This document shows positions 53,814 through 63,410 of a DNA stretch of 64,000 nt, one piece after another. Source of the stretch: Allobosea sp. (lineage in GTDB: Bacteria > Pseudomonadota > Alphaproteobacteria > Rhizobiales > Beijerinckiaceae); contig NZ_JAUYTP010000016.1 in NCBI RefSeq assembly GCF_030695125.1, positions 1 to 64,000 of the forward strand, read 5' to 3'. The notes under the pieces are model-generated. The model was not told where the DNA came from. It saw only the letters and a list, made by a program, of their open reading frames with translations, and searched no databases. Within the stretch, counting starts at the first letter, position 1. The number at the start of each line of letters is the position of its first letter. The position numbers and the translations under genes were made by a program.

Positions 53814-56099
53814 ATGCCCGACCAGCCGCCGATCAAACGCACCCGCCCGACCTTCACCGATCAGGAAGCCCTGCTGTTCCACTCGGAGGGCCGTCCGGGC
53901 AAGCTCGAGATCGTCGCGACGGTGCCGATGGCGACGCAGCGCGACCTGTCGCTGGCCTATTCGCCCGGCGTCGCCGTACCGGTGCTGGCGATCGCGGCCG
54001 ATCCCAGCCGATCCTACGACTACACGGCCCGCGGCAACCTCGTCGCGGTGATCTCCAACGGCACGGCGATCCTCGGGCTCGGCAATCTCGGCGCGCTCGC
54101 CTCCAAGCCGGTGATGGAGGGCAAGGCCGTTCTGTTCAAGCGCTTCGCCGACGTCGATTCGATCGATCTCGAGGTCGATACCGAGGATGCCGACAAGTTC
54201 ATCGAGGCGGTGCGCTATCTCGGCCCCTCCTTCGGCGGCATCAATCTCGAGGACATCAAGGCGCCGGAATGCTTCATCATCGAGCAGCGCCTGCGCGAGC
54301 TGATGGACATTCCCGTCTTCCATGACGACCAGCACGGCACGGCGATCATCGCCGCCGCCGGCCTGATCAACGCGCTCGACCTCACCGGGCGCGACGTGAA
54401 GACCACGCGCCTCGTCATCAACGGCGCCGGCGCCGCCTCGATCGCCTGCACCGAGCTGCTCAAGGCGATGGGCTTCAAGCCCGACAACGTCATCCTCTGC
54501 GACACCAAGGGCGTGATCTACCAGGGCCGCACCGAGGGCATGAACCAGTGGAAGTCGGGCCATGCCGCCATCACGGACCGGCGCACGCTGGCGCAGGCGA
54601 TGGACGGTGCGGACGCCTTCTTCGGCCTGTCGCAGAAGGGCGCCGTGACGCCGGCCATGGTCGCCTCGATGGCGAAGAACCCGATCATCTTCGCCATGGC
54701 CAATCCCGATCCGGAGATCACGCCGGAGGAGGTCCATGCCGTGCGCGACGACGCCATCATGGCGACGGGGCGCTCGGACTATCCCAACCAGGTCAACAAC
54801 GTCCTGGGCTTCCCCTTCATCTTCCGCGGCGCGCTCGATGTCCGCGCCAAGACCATCAACATGGAGATGAAGATCGCCGCCGCCGAGGCGCTCGCCTCGC
54901 TCGCCCGCGAGGACGTGCCCGACGAGGTCGCCGCCGCCTATCAGGGCTCCCGCCCGCGCTACGGCAAGGACTACATCATCCCGGTGCCTTTCGATCCGCG
55001 GCTGATCCAGGTCGTGCCGGTCGCCGTGGCCAAGGCGGCGATGGAGACCGGCGTCGCCGGCAAGCCGATCGTCGACATGAACGCCTACAAGGCGCAGCTC
55101 TCGGCGCGGCGCGACCCTGTCGCCGGCACGCTGAACCGCATCTTCGAGCGCGTCCGGCGCTATCCCAAGCGCGTCGTCTTCGCCGAGGGCGAGGAGGAGC
55201 AGGTGATCCGTGCCGCGGTTTCCTTCGTCAACCAGGGGCTCGGCCACGCCATCCTGGTCGGCCGCGAGGAGCGCGTCTACGAGACTGCGACCTTCCTCGG
55301 CATCGACCTCGAGACCAAGGGCATCTCGGTCCAGAACGCGCGGCTCTCCAAGCGCAACGCGGCCTATGCCCAGTATCTCTACGAGCGCCTGCAGCGTCAG
55401 GGCTATCTCTTCCGCGACTGCCAGCGCCTGATCAACCAGGACCGCAACCATTTCGCGGCCGCCATGGTCGCGCTCGGCGATGCGGATGCGATGGTGACGG
55501 GCGTGACCCGCAACTACTCGATTGCGCTGGAAGAGGTCCGCCGCGTCATCGACGAGAAGCCGGGCCATCGCGTCATCGGCGTCTCGATCGTGCTGTCGCG
55601 CGAGCGCACGGTGCTGGTCGCCGACACAGCCATCACCGAGATGCCGACGGCGAAGGAGTTGTCCGAGATCGCGATCGAGGCCGCCGGCGTCGCACGGCGC
55701 CTGGGCTACGAGCCGAAGGTCGCGATGCTCGCCTTCTCGACCTTCGGCCACCCGGCCGGCGAGCGCTCCGAAAAAGTGCGCGAGGCAGTCAAGCTGCTCG
55801 ACGGGCAGCGCGTCGATTTCGAGTATGACGGCGAAATGGCTGCCGATGTCGCGCTCAACCGCGATCTGATGGCGCAGTATCCGTTCTGCCGCCTCAGCGG
55901 GCCGGCGAATGTGCTGATCATGCCGGCGTTCCACTCGGCCTCGATCTCGACCAAGATGCTGCAGGAACTCGGTGGCTCGACCGTGATCGGCCCGCTGATC
56001 GTCGGGCTCGACAAGCCGGTCCAGATCGTGCCGCTTGGCGCCAAGGACAGCGACATCGTCAACATGGCGGCGCTGGCCGCCTTCAACATCGGCGGCTGA
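53814..56099 (+). CDS. maeB: NADP-dependent malic enzyme with phosphotransacetylase-like domain (MaeB)
   Basis: Oxidative decarboxylation of malate to pyruvate with NADP. The 761-residue protein has the malic enzyme part at residues 1-430 ([69 protein letters not shown]) and a PTA-like C-terminal domain from about 440 ([19 protein letters not shown]). The large MaeB form is standard in alphaproteobacteria; the PTA part is regulatory rather than catalytic. The start at 53814 precedes the typical N-terminus. Upstream in-frame ATGs would add unrelated residues. Confidence 0.95.
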   Translation: MPDQPPIKRTRPTFTDQEALLFHSEGRPGKLEIVATVPMATQRDLSLAYSPGVAVPVLAIAADPSRSYDYTARGNLVAVISNGTAILGLGNLGALASKPVMEGKAVLFKRFADVDSIDLEVDTEDADKFIEAVRYLGPSFGGINLEDIKAPECFIIEQRLRELMDIPVFHDDQHGTAIIAAAGLINALDLTGRDVKTTRLVINGAGAASIACTELLKAMGFKPDNVILCDTKGVIYQGRTEGMNQWKSGHAAITDRRTLAQAMDGADAFFGLSQKGAVTPAMVASMAKNPIIFAMANPDPEITPEEVHAVRDDAIMATGRSDYPNQVNNVLGFPFIFRGALDVRAKTINMEMKIAAAEALASLAREDVPDEVAAAYQGSRPRYGKDYIIPVPFDPRLIQVVPVAVAKAAMETGVAGKPIVDMNAYKAQLSARRDPVAGTLNRIFERVRRYPKRVVFAEGEEEQVIRAAVSFVNQGLGHAILVGREERVYETATFLGIDLETKGISVQNARLSKRNAAYAQYLYERLQRQGYLFRDCQRLINQDRNHFAAAMVALGDADAMVTGVTRNYSIALEEVRRVIDEKPGHRVIGVSIVLSRERTVLVADTAITEMPTAKELSEIAIEAAGVARRLGYEPKVAMLAFSTFGHPAGERSEKVREAVKLLDGQRVDFEYDGEMAADVALNRDLMAQYPFCRLSGPANVLIMPAFHSASISTKMLQELGGSTVIGPLIVGLDKPVQIVPLGAKDSDIVNMAALAAFNIGG

Positions 56100-56240
56100 C
56101 GCCCGGGTGACCGGCGGATCGTTCCGACCGTCCGTTCATTCTGAGTTCATTCGGCGCCCTCCAGCCTGTCACCGACACCGGGCATCGGTGGCTGGGGGAT
56201 GACGGGGTTCGTGCAGGCGCACAGGCAGACGCCGGGAGCG

Positions 56241-58025
56241 ATGATGGCTGCGCCGAGCGATCGGCAGGTCGCGCTGCGCTTTGGACAGCTCACCGGGGGC
56301 TTCTGGCGCGGGGCGAGCGCCGGTCGCGCCTGGTTCTGGTCCCTGCTGCTGGCGGCGGCGATCATCCTGTCGGTTTTCGCCAACGTCACCGTCAATCGCT
56401 GGAACGGCTGGTTCTTCGATGCGCTGGAGAAGCGCGACAGCGAAAGCGCGATGATCGCGATGGCGGTCTTCCCCGTGCTGGTGCTGATCGTGGCCGGGCT
56501 CGGCGTCGTGATCCTGGTTTCGCGCGAGACCTTCCAGGTCCATTGGCGGCAATGGGTGACGGCCAGGCTGGCGGATTCCTGGGTGGGGCAGCGCCGCTTC
56601 TTCCGGCTCAGCCTCTCGGGCTACGAGCCGGCCAACCCCGAATACCGCATCGCCGACGATGTCCGCTGGGCGACCGAGCCGGTGGTGGACTTCGCCATCG
56701 GCCTGCTCTCGGCGGTGATCACCATCATCACCTTCATCGAGATTCTCTGGCAGATCGGCGGCGCCTTGACCCTGCGCTCGGGCGACGCCGCGATCGTCAT
56801 CCCGGCCTATCTCGTGCTGGCGGCGATCGTCTACGCGATCCTCGTCTCCCTGCTCGTCACCATCGTCGGGCGGCGCCTGCCCAGCCTGATCGCAGCGCGC
56901 AACGAAGGCGAGGCGCGGCTGCGCTTCTCGCTGATGCGGATCCGCGACCATGGCGAGACCATCGCGCTCGCCCGCACCGAGGCCGGCGAGCGCCGCGCGG
57001 TGGCGCACACCTATGACGGCCTGGTCGGCCGCTGGCTGGCCATGATCCGCCAGCGCGGCCGGCTGACCTGGATCACCAACGGCAGCGGCGCGCTGGTGCC
57101 GGTCGTGCCGCTGCTGCTGGCCGCGCCCAAATACCTGTCCGGCGAGATGTCGCTGGGCGGCGTCGTCCAGGTCGCGGCGGCCTTCGTGGCGGTGCAGAAC
57201 GCCTTCAACTGGCTGCTCGACAATTTTATGCGCATCGCCGAATGGCTGGCAGCGGCGCGGCGCGTCAACGAGCTCGCCGACGCGCTGGAGCGGGTCGATG
57301 TCGAGCCGCCGGGCGAGCATCTGACGATTTCGCCCAGCCGGGACGGGCTGTTTGGTCTGGACGAAGTCACGCTGATCGACCGCGACGGACGCACGCTCGT
57401 CGCCGACATTTCCTGCTCCGTGCCGCCGGGCGCGACGCTGCATGTCTCGGGCGAACTCGGCCTCGGCAAGGCCGCCCTGGTCCAGGCGGTGGCCGGCCTC
57501 TGGCCCTGGGGACGCGGCGCGATCATGCTTCCATCGGGCGCCTTCGTCACGGCCGTCCCGCAGAAGCTGCACCTGTCGGAGGGCAGCCTGCGCGCCGTGC
57601 TGGAGACGGGCAGGGCGCTGCCGCAGGACGAGCTGGAGAGCGCGTTGCGCCGCTACGGCCTGTCGGCGCTGGCGCCGCTGCTCGACGAAAGCCGCGACTG
57701 GGACAAGGAGCTGGCGACCGGCGACCGGCAGCGCCTCGCTCTGGCCCGGGCCGAACTCGAACATCCCGACGTCATTCTCCTCGACGAGGCGACCAGCGCC
57801 TTCGATACCGACGCCGCACTCGAACTTCTAGGCGAGCTGCGCGCCGCGCGGCCGGACGCGATCATCATCGCCTTCGGCCAGGGCGCGGGCTTCGCCGAGG
57901 CGGCGACGCACCGCCTCCTGCTGAAGCGCGCCGGGGGCGTCGTGCGCATGGCGCAGCGCCACCCCGCCTCTGATTCCGCCACGCTGCCCGGCTCCGTGCC
58001 GGCCCATGTCGAACCCGCCGAATGA
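56241..58025 (+). CDS. ABC transporter membrane-ATPase fusion, SbmA/BacA/YddA-like, with degenerate Walker A
   Basis: A 594-residue fusion protein. The SbmA/BacA-like membrane domain covers about residues 1-320 (VNRWNGWFFDALEKRD near 45, NPEYRIADDVRWATE near 120, LLDNFMRIAEWLAAARRV near 320). The nucleotide domain follows. Its Walker A reads GELGLGKAAL near residues 403-412: the GK is kept, but the Ser/Thr that binds Mg is Ala. The signature is LATGDRQRLALAR rather than LSGGE. Walker B, VILLDEATSAFD, is intact. So ATPase activity may be weak or lost. GGGAG precedes the ATG pair at 56241; an upstream ATG at 56199 would add 14 residues. YddA-type transporters move fatty acyl or peptide-like substrates. 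Confidence 0.85.
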   Translation: MMAAPSDRQVALRFGQLTGGFWRGASAGRAWFWSLLLAAAIILSVFANVTVNRWNGWFFDALEKRDSESAMIAMAVFPVLVLIVAGLGVVILVSRETFQVHWRQWVTARLADSWVGQRRFFRLSLSGYEPANPEYRIADDVRWATEPVVDFAIGLLSAVITIITFIEILWQIGGALTLRSGDAAIVIPAYLVLAAIVYAILVSLLVTIVGRRLPSLIAARNEGEARLRFSLMRIRDHGETIALARTEAGERRAVAHTYDGLVGRWLAMIRQRGRLTWITNGSGALVPVVPLLLAAPKYLSGEMSLGGVVQVAAAFVAVQNAFNWLLDNFMRIAEWLAAARRVNELADALERVDVEPPGEHLTISPSRDGLFGLDEVTLIDRDGRTLVADISCSVPPGATLHVSGELGLGKAALVQAVAGLWPWGRGAIMLPSGAFVTAVPQKLHLSEGSLRAVLETGRALPQDELESALRRYGLSALAPLLDESRDWDKELATGDRQRLALARAELEHPDVILLDEATSAFDTDAALELLGELRAARPDAIIIAFGQGAGFAEAATHRLLLKRAGGVVRMAQRHPASDSATLPGSVPAHVEPAE

Positions 58026-58630
58026 CCGTCACCGCTTTTCTGGAGCCTGCTACGATGACTGCTGCCGCGATGAACATCTGGGACGTCTATTGGGGTCTGC
58101 GCGTCGAGCAGTGCCCCTGCGACGTGCATTTCGTCGAATGGCTGGAGGAGGAGGGCCTGTCGGGCCAGCGCATCTATCATTTCGGCAGCGGCGGCCACCA
58201 TTATGTCGGCATCCGCTGCGCCGAGCCCGAACTCGACTGCACGGTGCTGAGCATCACCGCCTCGCCCAAGGAATACGACGCCTTCGTCAAGCTCGCGACC
58301 GGCAACCCGACAATCAGCAAGACCTACAGCGCCTATTTCGGCGACATCTACACCAGCAACGCCAGGCTTTTGCCGCGTTTCGACATCGTCACTCTGTTCC
58401 ACGCCTGCGAGTTCAGGACGGAGGCGAACGACGCCTATGGCGCGCTCACCGACCGCGAGGTGATCGACCTGTTCACGAGCCAGACCGATGCCGGCGGCTA
58501 CCTGCTGTTCTATACGGGCTCGTTTGCCTATGCGACCGCCGAGCCCATCATCGCCGATTGGGCGAAGACGGCGCCTGTCGAGGAGGTCGCGACCTACAAG
58601 ACCCTGCGCGTGTTCAGGAAAACGGTCTGA
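58022..58630 (+). CDS. Conserved hypothetical protein, methyltransferase-like fold possible
   Basis: I do not recognise the family with certainty. The 202-residue product starts at an ATG overlapping the preceding transporter stop (ATGA), so it is cotranscribed. It contains WDVYWGLRVEQCPCDVHFVEWL near residue 18 onward (W-rich start, CPC pair), then YHFGSGGHHYVGIRC and a C-terminal block GGYLLFYTGSFAYATAEPI. The pattern of alternating hydrophobic strands and the GSG loop are reminiscent of SAM-dependent methyltransferases, but no firm motif I is visible. An internal ATG at 58055 or 58070 could also be the start. Function unknown. Confidence 0.7.
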   Translation: MTVTAFLEPATMTAAAMNIWDVYWGLRVEQCPCDVHFVEWLEEEGLSGQRIYHFGSGGHHYVGIRCAEPELDCTVLSITASPKEYDAFVKLATGNPTISKTYSAYFGDIYTSNARLLPRFDIVTLFHACEFRTEANDAYGALTDREVIDLFTSQTDAGGYLLFYTGSFAYATAEPIIADWAKTAPVEEVATYKTLRVFRKTV

Positions 58631-58790
58631 TCCCGGACGGACGCGAGGCTGCGGAGCCGTTTCGTCGCGCCGGGCCGCCTTGTGGATTGGCGCGCAGGCG
58701 TTATGTGTCCCGCCGGGGCCGCCCGCGCCTCATGCCCGCAATCGGCGCCTCTGGCTCTCGCCTCCGGCGCGAAACCGACCATGAGTGCGT

Positions 58791-59765
58791 ATGTCCTTTG
58801 GCGAGCCAGAGCCCGGAATGCTTCCGCGCAAGCGCAGTCGCTGGTGGTGGCTGGGGCCGCTTGCCAGCGTCGTGATCTTCGGCGCCTCGCTGGTGGTGCT
58901 CTGGTACATCGTCCAGGAGATCGAGCCCGGCGAACTCGCCAACGCCTTCGCCAATGCCAGCCTGCGCCAGCTCGGCCTGGCCTGCGCCTTCACCGCGCTG
59001 AGCTATCTGCTGCTGACCGGCTATGACGCGCTGGCGCTGAAACGGCTGGGGCTCTCGATCCCCTATCGCACCACCGCGCTAGCCTCCTTCACCAGCTATT
59101 CGGTCTCCTTCACGCTGGGCTTTCCGATCGTCACCGGTGGCACCGTGCGCTACTGGATCTATTCGCCCAAGGGCGTGCGCGCCTCCGAGGTTGCGAGCCT
59201 GACCGTCATCGCCGGGCTGACCTTCTGGCTCGGGCTCGGCGCCATCCTCTGCGTCAGCCTGCTCTATGCCACGCCCTCGGTCGCGGTCCTGGCGCGGACC
59301 TCGCCCCTGGTGGTGCAGGCGGTCGGCGCGGCGGTCGCGGTCGGCACGCTCGGCTACCTCGTCTGGATCGCCAGCGGCGATCGCACGATCCGCGTCCGCG
59401 GCTGGAACCTGCCCCTGCCCGGCCTCGGCATCACGCTGGGCCAGATGTTCCTCGGCGCGGCCGAGGTCTGCGCGGCGGCGGCCGTGCTGTTCGTGCTGCT
59501 GCCCGGCGGCCACGGCATCGATTATCCGAGCTTCCTCGCCGTCTATGTCTTCGCCTGCCTGATCGGCATTGCCAGCCATGCGCCCGGCGGGCTCGGCGTC
59601 TTCGAGGCGACGATGCTGGTCGCGCTGAGCCGGCTGCCCTTCGAACCCGTGCTCGGCGCCCTGCTGATCTTCCGGATCGTCTACTACATCCTGCCCTTCA
59701 TCCTGGCGCTCGTGCTGCTGGCGCTCAACGAAATGGTCCGGCGCATCAGGCGCCACGAGCGCTGA
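58791..59765 (+). CDS. Lysylphosphatidylglycerol synthase transmembrane / flippase-like protein
   Basis: A 324-residue integral membrane protein of the LPG-synthase-TM (UPF0104) family with about eight helices. TM1 lies at residues 20-45, and the family block FPIVTGGTVRYWIYSPKGV near residue 115 and SHAPGGLGVFEATMLVAL near 262 are clear. Only the membrane (flippase-like) part is present; the soluble lysyl-transfer domain is absent. It therefore probably moves lipids or lipid-linked substrates and does not itself modify phospholipid. The ATG at 58791 is preferred; a GTG at 58785 is also possible. Confidence 0.85.
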   Translation: MSFGEPEPGMLPRKRSRWWWLGPLASVVIFGASLVVLWYIVQEIEPGELANAFANASLRQLGLACAFTALSYLLLTGYDALALKRLGLSIPYRTTALASFTSYSVSFTLGFPIVTGGTVRYWIYSPKGVRASEVASLTVIAGLTFWLGLGAILCVSLLYATPSVAVLARTSPLVVQAVGAAVAVGTLGYLVWIASGDRTIRVRGWNLPLPGLGITLGQMFLGAAEVCAAAAVLFVLLPGGHGIDYPSFLAVYVFACLIGIASHAPGGLGVFEATMLVALSRLPFEPVLGALLIFRIVYYILPFILALVLLALNEMVRRIRRHER

Positions 59766-59775
59766 ACCGCCGCCC

Positions 59776-60492
59776 TCATTTCAGCGCCACGACGATCAGC
59801 AGGAAGGTCAGCACCAGCGCGATCTGCTTGAGGCTCCAGTTGAGCGCGGAGAGTTGATCGGCCGTCGTCTCGTGCGGCTCGTCCTCTGCCGGGGCGCCGG
59901 GTTCGGGGCTCGGCGCGGGCGCCAGATGCCATTCCAGCGTCTCGACCCGCCCGCGCGCCGGCGTGCTGTCGCGGCCGTTGGGCTCCAGCCCCAGATGCCA
60001 GTCGACCGGCAGGTCCGGCACAGCGTCACGCTGGCTCTCGCGCACCCACAGGCTCGTGGCCGCCGACACCGAGAGTGCCTGCGCCGTGCCCGCATGAACG
60101 GCGTCGCTGAGGGCCTCGAACACGGGTGGTGGCGCGAAGATATCGCAGAAGAAGCCGCCGCCATCCGCGTCATCGTCGCGGAAACCCAGCAGCATCAGAA
60201 TGCGCCCGTCCTCGCTCGGGGCGAGGGACCGCAGCGTCAGGCCGATTTGACCGGCCTCTCCTGCAAAACCCGCCCGCTGCAGGCGATCCCCCACCAGCCT
60301 TGCCCGGCCGAGAATGCGCGTCGCATCGTCGAGCCGTCCATCGCGACTGGCGACGCCGGCGACATGGCGCAGATCGCCGGCGCTGAGCCGCAGGCGGCGC
60401 CCGAAGCCCTGCACGAACCGTTCGGGCACGCCTTCGATCGTCAGCAGGCCCTGCACCATCGCCACCTGCCGCGTCGCTCCCGTCTCGACCAT
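59776..60492 (-). CDS. Hypothetical protein with C-terminal membrane anchor
   Basis: A 238-residue protein I do not recognise. It is mostly soluble with a C-terminal hydrophobic segment (ALVLTFLLIVVAL at the last 15 residues), a tail-anchored topology. Residues about 155-220 are Pro/Glu-rich and acidic. The start at 60492 is preferred because of GGGGAGCGGG upstream; the frame is open to 60564. No domain motif stands out. It is convergent with the flippase-like gene (11 bp apart) and divergent from the efflux gene. Confidence 0.6.
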   Translation of the reverse strand: MVETGATRQVAMVQGLLTIEGVPERFVQGFGRRLRLSAGDLRHVAGVASRDGRLDDATRILGRARLVGDRLQRAGFAGEAGQIGLTLRSLAPSEDGRILMLLGFRDDDADGGGFFCDIFAPPPVFEALSDAVHAGTAQALSVSAATSLWVRESQRDAVPDLPVDWHLGLEPNGRDSTPARGRVETLEWHLAPAPSPEPGAPAEDEPHETTADQLSALNWSLKQIALVLTFLLIVVALK

Positions 60493-60742
60493 CCGAATTC
60501 CCGCTCCCCACCCACCCGTAACGATAGCAGGTTCGCTTGGGGCTGACGAAGCGGCGATCACCATCGATGCCCCGTGGAGCTTGCCTGAGCCTTGCCGACC
60601 GGCCCGTTTCCCGCGCTGCGCATGCCGAACCGTTGTCGGACCGGGTTGTCACGCGTTTTACGAGGGTCTAGACGGCTCGCCAGGGGCAGCACGACCATTC
60701 GCTTCCGCCGTTACGGGCGGGCGCGCCCGCAAACAGGCCGCC

Positions 60743-61981
60743 ATGACCGACGCTTCAAACCCGGCCGGGCCCCGCCACGGCATGCGCTTCCGGTCCTTCG
60801 TCACGCTGATGGCCGCGTTGATGGCGGCCAATGCGCTCGCGATCGATTCGATGCTGCCCGCCTTGCCGCAGATGGCTGAAGCGCTCGGTCTCGTCGAGGC
60901 CAATGAGCGGCAATGGATCATCACATCCTATCTGCTCGGCTTCGGTGGCGCGCAGATCGTCTATGGCACGCTGTCGGATCGTTACGGGCGCAGGCCCGTG
61001 CTGCTGTTCGGGCTTACGGTCTATGTCGCCGCCAGCGTCGCTGCGGCCTTTGCCGGCTCCTTCGAAGCCATGATGGCAGCGCGAGTCCTGCAGGGCGTCG
61101 GCGCGGCGGCGAGCCGCGTGCTGGTCGTTTCGATCGTGCGCGATTGCTACTCCGGCCGCGACATGGCGCGCGTCATGTCGCTGGCGATGATCGTCTTTCT
61201 CGCGGTGCCCATCCTTGCGCCCTCGATCGGCCAGGCGATCCTCTGGGTCGCGCCCTGGCGCTGGATCTTCGGCGTGCTGACGATCTTCGGCGCGCTGGTG
61301 ATGCTTTGGGTCGTGCTGAGCCTGCGCGAGACGCAAAGCCCCGAGGACCGCAGGCCGATCGAGCTCGCGACGGTGGTCGCGGCCTTCCGCACCACGCTGA
61401 CGACGCGGCTCGCCGTCGGCTACATGCTGGCGATGGCCTTCGTGCTCGGCGGCCTCTTCGGCTTCATCAACTCGGCGCAGCAGGTCTTCGTCGACGTCTT
61501 CCACGCGCCGGAATGGTTCACGACGATCTTCGCGCTGATCGCGATGTTCATGGCGGCGGCCTCGCTGCTCAATGCGCGCATCGTCGGGCGCCTCGGCATG
61601 CGCCGTGTCTCCCATGGTGCGCTGCTGGCCTATATCGGCCTGACCGGTGCCCACGCCCTCGTCGCCTGGTGGGGCTACGAATCGCTCTGGAGCTTCGCCG
61701 CCTTCCAGGCTGCCGCGATGTTCTGCTTCGGGCTGGTCGCGCCCAATTTCGGCGCCATGGCGATGGACCCGCTCGGCCATGTCGCCGGGACGGCCTCCTC
61801 GGTCCAGGGGTTCGTCACCACGATCGGCGGCGCGCTTCTGGGCTTCTATATCGGCCAGCATTTCGACGGCACGGTCGTGCCGCTGACGCTGGGCTTCGCG
61901 TTCTGTGGAGTGGTCGCGCTGGCGATCGTGCTGATCGCGGAAAAGGGGCGATTGTTTCGCCCAGCCGCCAAGCGGAGCTAG
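60743..61981 (+). CDS. MFS drug efflux transporter, Bcr/CflA family
   Basis: A 412-residue twelve-helix antiporter of the DHA1 (Bcr/CflA) branch. The N-terminal region shows ALAIDSMLPALPQMAEALG near residue 33. Motif A reads GTLSDRYGRRPVLL near residues 78-91, and MAARVLQGVGAAASRVLVVS near 115 is motif C-like; the central loop is charged. Such pumps export bicyclomycin, chloramphenicol-like drugs or sulfonamides, with protons entering. The start at 60743 begins the usual short cytoplasmic tail; longer in-frame starts upstream would add non-conserved residues. Confidence 0.92.
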   Translation: MTDASNPAGPRHGMRFRSFVTLMAALMAANALAIDSMLPALPQMAEALGLVEANERQWIITSYLLGFGGAQIVYGTLSDRYGRRPVLLFGLTVYVAASVAAAFAGSFEAMMAARVLQGVGAAASRVLVVSIVRDCYSGRDMARVMSLAMIVFLAVPILAPSIGQAILWVAPWRWIFGVLTIFGALVMLWVVLSLRETQSPEDRRPIELATVVAAFRTTLTTRLAVGYMLAMAFVLGGLFGFINSAQQVFVDVFHAPEWFTTIFALIAMFMAAASLLNARIVGRLGMRRVSHGALLAYIGLTGAHALVAWWGYESLWSFAAFQAAAMFCFGLVAPNFGAMAMDPLGHVAGTASSVQGFVTTIGGALLGFYIGQHFDGTVVPLTLGFAFCGVVALAIVLIAEKGRLFRPAAKRS

Positions 61982-62181
61982 CGACGCTGCGCCAGCGATC
62001 TCGGCCGCTGTCGGGCCGGTTGGGTGCGGGGCCCGGTCGAGCGGGGAGCTCTCGGGCCCTCGACCGCCGCCATCTGGGCGACGGGCATGCCGGGAATCGT
62101 CTTCAGTCCGGATAGATCGATAGAGATTCGCATTGGCTCGGGAAGCGACGCCGCCGATCGGCCTCCCGTCTAGGTGTCGGA

Positions 62182-62391
62182 TCAGGCCGTCTTGAGATTG
62201 ACCGCCGAGGACTTGCCGGTCTTGCGATCGGCTTCGAGATCATAGCTGATCTTCTGGCCTTCGTTCAGGCCGCGCATGCCCGAGCGCTCGACAGCGCTGA
62301 TATGCACGAACACATCCTGGCCGCCCTGGTCCGGCGTGATGAATCCATAGCCCTTGGTCTCGTTGAACCACTTCACGGTACCCGTGCTCAC
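62182..62391 (-). CDS. Cold-shock protein (CspA family)
   Basis: A 69-residue cold-shock-domain protein: STGTVKWFNETKGYGFI with RNP1 (KGYGFI) and DVFVHISAVERSG with RNP2 (VFVHI), ending in NLKTA. The start codon is a GTG at 62391 with AAGGAACAGC upstream. The longer in-frame ATG at 62610 would prepend a non-conserved tail of about 73 residues and is not used. CspA proteins bind RNA and single-stranded DNA and act as chaperones. A hairpin lies 26 bp upstream of the start. Confidence 0.95.
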   Translation of the reverse strand: MSTGTVKWFNETKGYGFITPDQGGQDVFVHISAVERSGMRGLNEGQKISYDLEADRKTGKSSAVNLKTA

Positions 62392-62416
62392 GTGCTGTTC
62401 CTTCAGTCTCTGTTCA

Positions 62417-62434
62417 GGTCGGCTTATGCCGACC
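62417..62434 (-). promoter_or_regulatory. Hairpin in the cspA leader
   Basis: GGTCGGC-TTAT-GCCGACC forms a perfect 7-bp stem with a tetraloop 26 bp upstream of the cspA GTG start. It lies in the gap shared with the divergent hydrolase gene. It could be a leader-RNA structure. No T-run follows. Confidence 0.45.
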
Positions 62435-62608
62435 GGCCCTACTGTATGGGGCATTTCGCTCAGGTTGCAATGACGCGCCGCACAACGAGCCTGCGAGCTG
62501 CCGCGGTGGCATGCCGCAGGAGCAACGCCGCGCGCGGGTTGGGGTCTTGCTCGCCGGCTTGGCCTCCCGCATGAACGACGGCGAAATTCCCGCAGGAGAG
62601 CTTTCGCC

Positions 62609-63295
62609 ATGACCCATTACGTGATCGACCCGCCCGCCATCACGGCGGTGCCGGTAGCCGGCGGCGGGATGTTCCCGGTCCGCCGCGTCTTCTGCGTCGG
62701 CCGCAACTATGCCGAACACACCCGCGAAATGGGCGGCGATCCCGACCGCGAGGAGCCGTTCTTCTTCACCAAGCCCGCCGATGCTCTGCTGATCAACGGC
62801 GCCGACATGCCCTATCCGCCCAAGACCGCCGACCTTCATCACGAGATGGAGCTGGTCGTTGCGATCGGCACAGGCGGCAAGGACATCGCCGAGGCCGACG
62901 CGCTCGCCCACGTCTACGGTTATGCCGCCGGCCTCGACATGACCCGCCGCGATCTGCAGGCCGCCGCCAAGAAGGGCGGCAAGCCCTGGGACATGGGCAA
63001 GGGCTTCGATTGTTCGGGCCCCGTCGGCGAGATCGCGCCCGCCAGCCAGATCGGCCACCCGGCTGCGGGCAAGATCGAACTCGTCGTCAACGGCGTGCCG
63101 CGCCAGAATTCCGATCTCGCCAAGCAGATCTGGAACGTGCCGGAGACCATTTCCTATCTCTCCGGCCTGGTCGAACTCGCCCCGGGCGACCTGATCTTCA
63201 CCGGCACGCCCGAGGGCGTCGCCGCCGTCGTCAGCGGCGATGTGCTCGAAGGCGAGATTGCCGGCGTCGGCACCGTCCGCACGCGGATCATCTGA
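62609..63295 (+). CDS. Fumarylacetoacetate hydrolase family protein (fumarylpyruvate hydrolase-like)
   Basis: A 228-residue single-domain FAH-family hydrolase. Features are FCVGRNYAEHTREMG near residue 29, ligands in LHHEMELVVAIGTGG near residues 73-87 (two Glu), AGLDMTRRDLQAAAKK near 110 (Asp ligand and Arg) and LIFTGTPEGVAAV near 198. Members cleave carbon-carbon bonds of 3-oxo acids such as fumarylpyruvate or fumarylacetoacetate with Mg. GCAGGAGAGC precedes the ATG. The DapA-family gene that follows after a palindromic repeat is on the same strand. Exact substrate unknown, but fumarylpyruvate (gentisate pathway) is a good candidate. Confidence 0.88.
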   Translation: MTHYVIDPPAITAVPVAGGGMFPVRRVFCVGRNYAEHTREMGGDPDREEPFFFTKPADALLINGADMPYPPKTADLHHEMELVVAIGTGGKDIAEADALAHVYGYAAGLDMTRRDLQAAAKKGGKPWDMGKGFDCSGPVGEIAPASQIGHPAAGKIELVVNGVPRQNSDLAKQIWNVPETISYLSGLVELAPGDLIFTGTPEGVAAVVSGDVLEGEIAGVGTVRTRII

Positions 63296-63305
63296 AGCGC
63301 ATGAA

Positions 63306-63358
63306 CCTCCCCCGTTACTTCGGATATCCGCTTCGCTGCGTCCGGGATGGCGGGGAGG
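63306..63358. repeat. Palindromic intergenic element, possibly REP-related
   Basis: Outer arms CCTCCCC (63306-63312) and GGGGAGG (63352-63358) enclose CGGATATCCG (63321-63330). The central TCGCTGCGTCCGGGATGG recalls dispersed repeats of this group. It is not an obvious copy of the elements at 8735 and 25421, though, and only one instance is seen here. Confidence 0.4.
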
Positions 63359-63410
63359 GCGTCGTTGACGTCAATGTCGAAAAAACCACCCCAGCCGAAA
63401 GTCCCCGACC

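Noticed and set aside
53106..55934. Long minus-strand open frame opposite the second chemoreceptor and maeB
   Set aside because: It spans two well-supported genes and shows repetitive Asp/Arg/His composition.
62107..62165. Possible terminator after the cold-shock gene
   Set aside because: The stem CGGGA...TCCCG has mismatches and no T-run.
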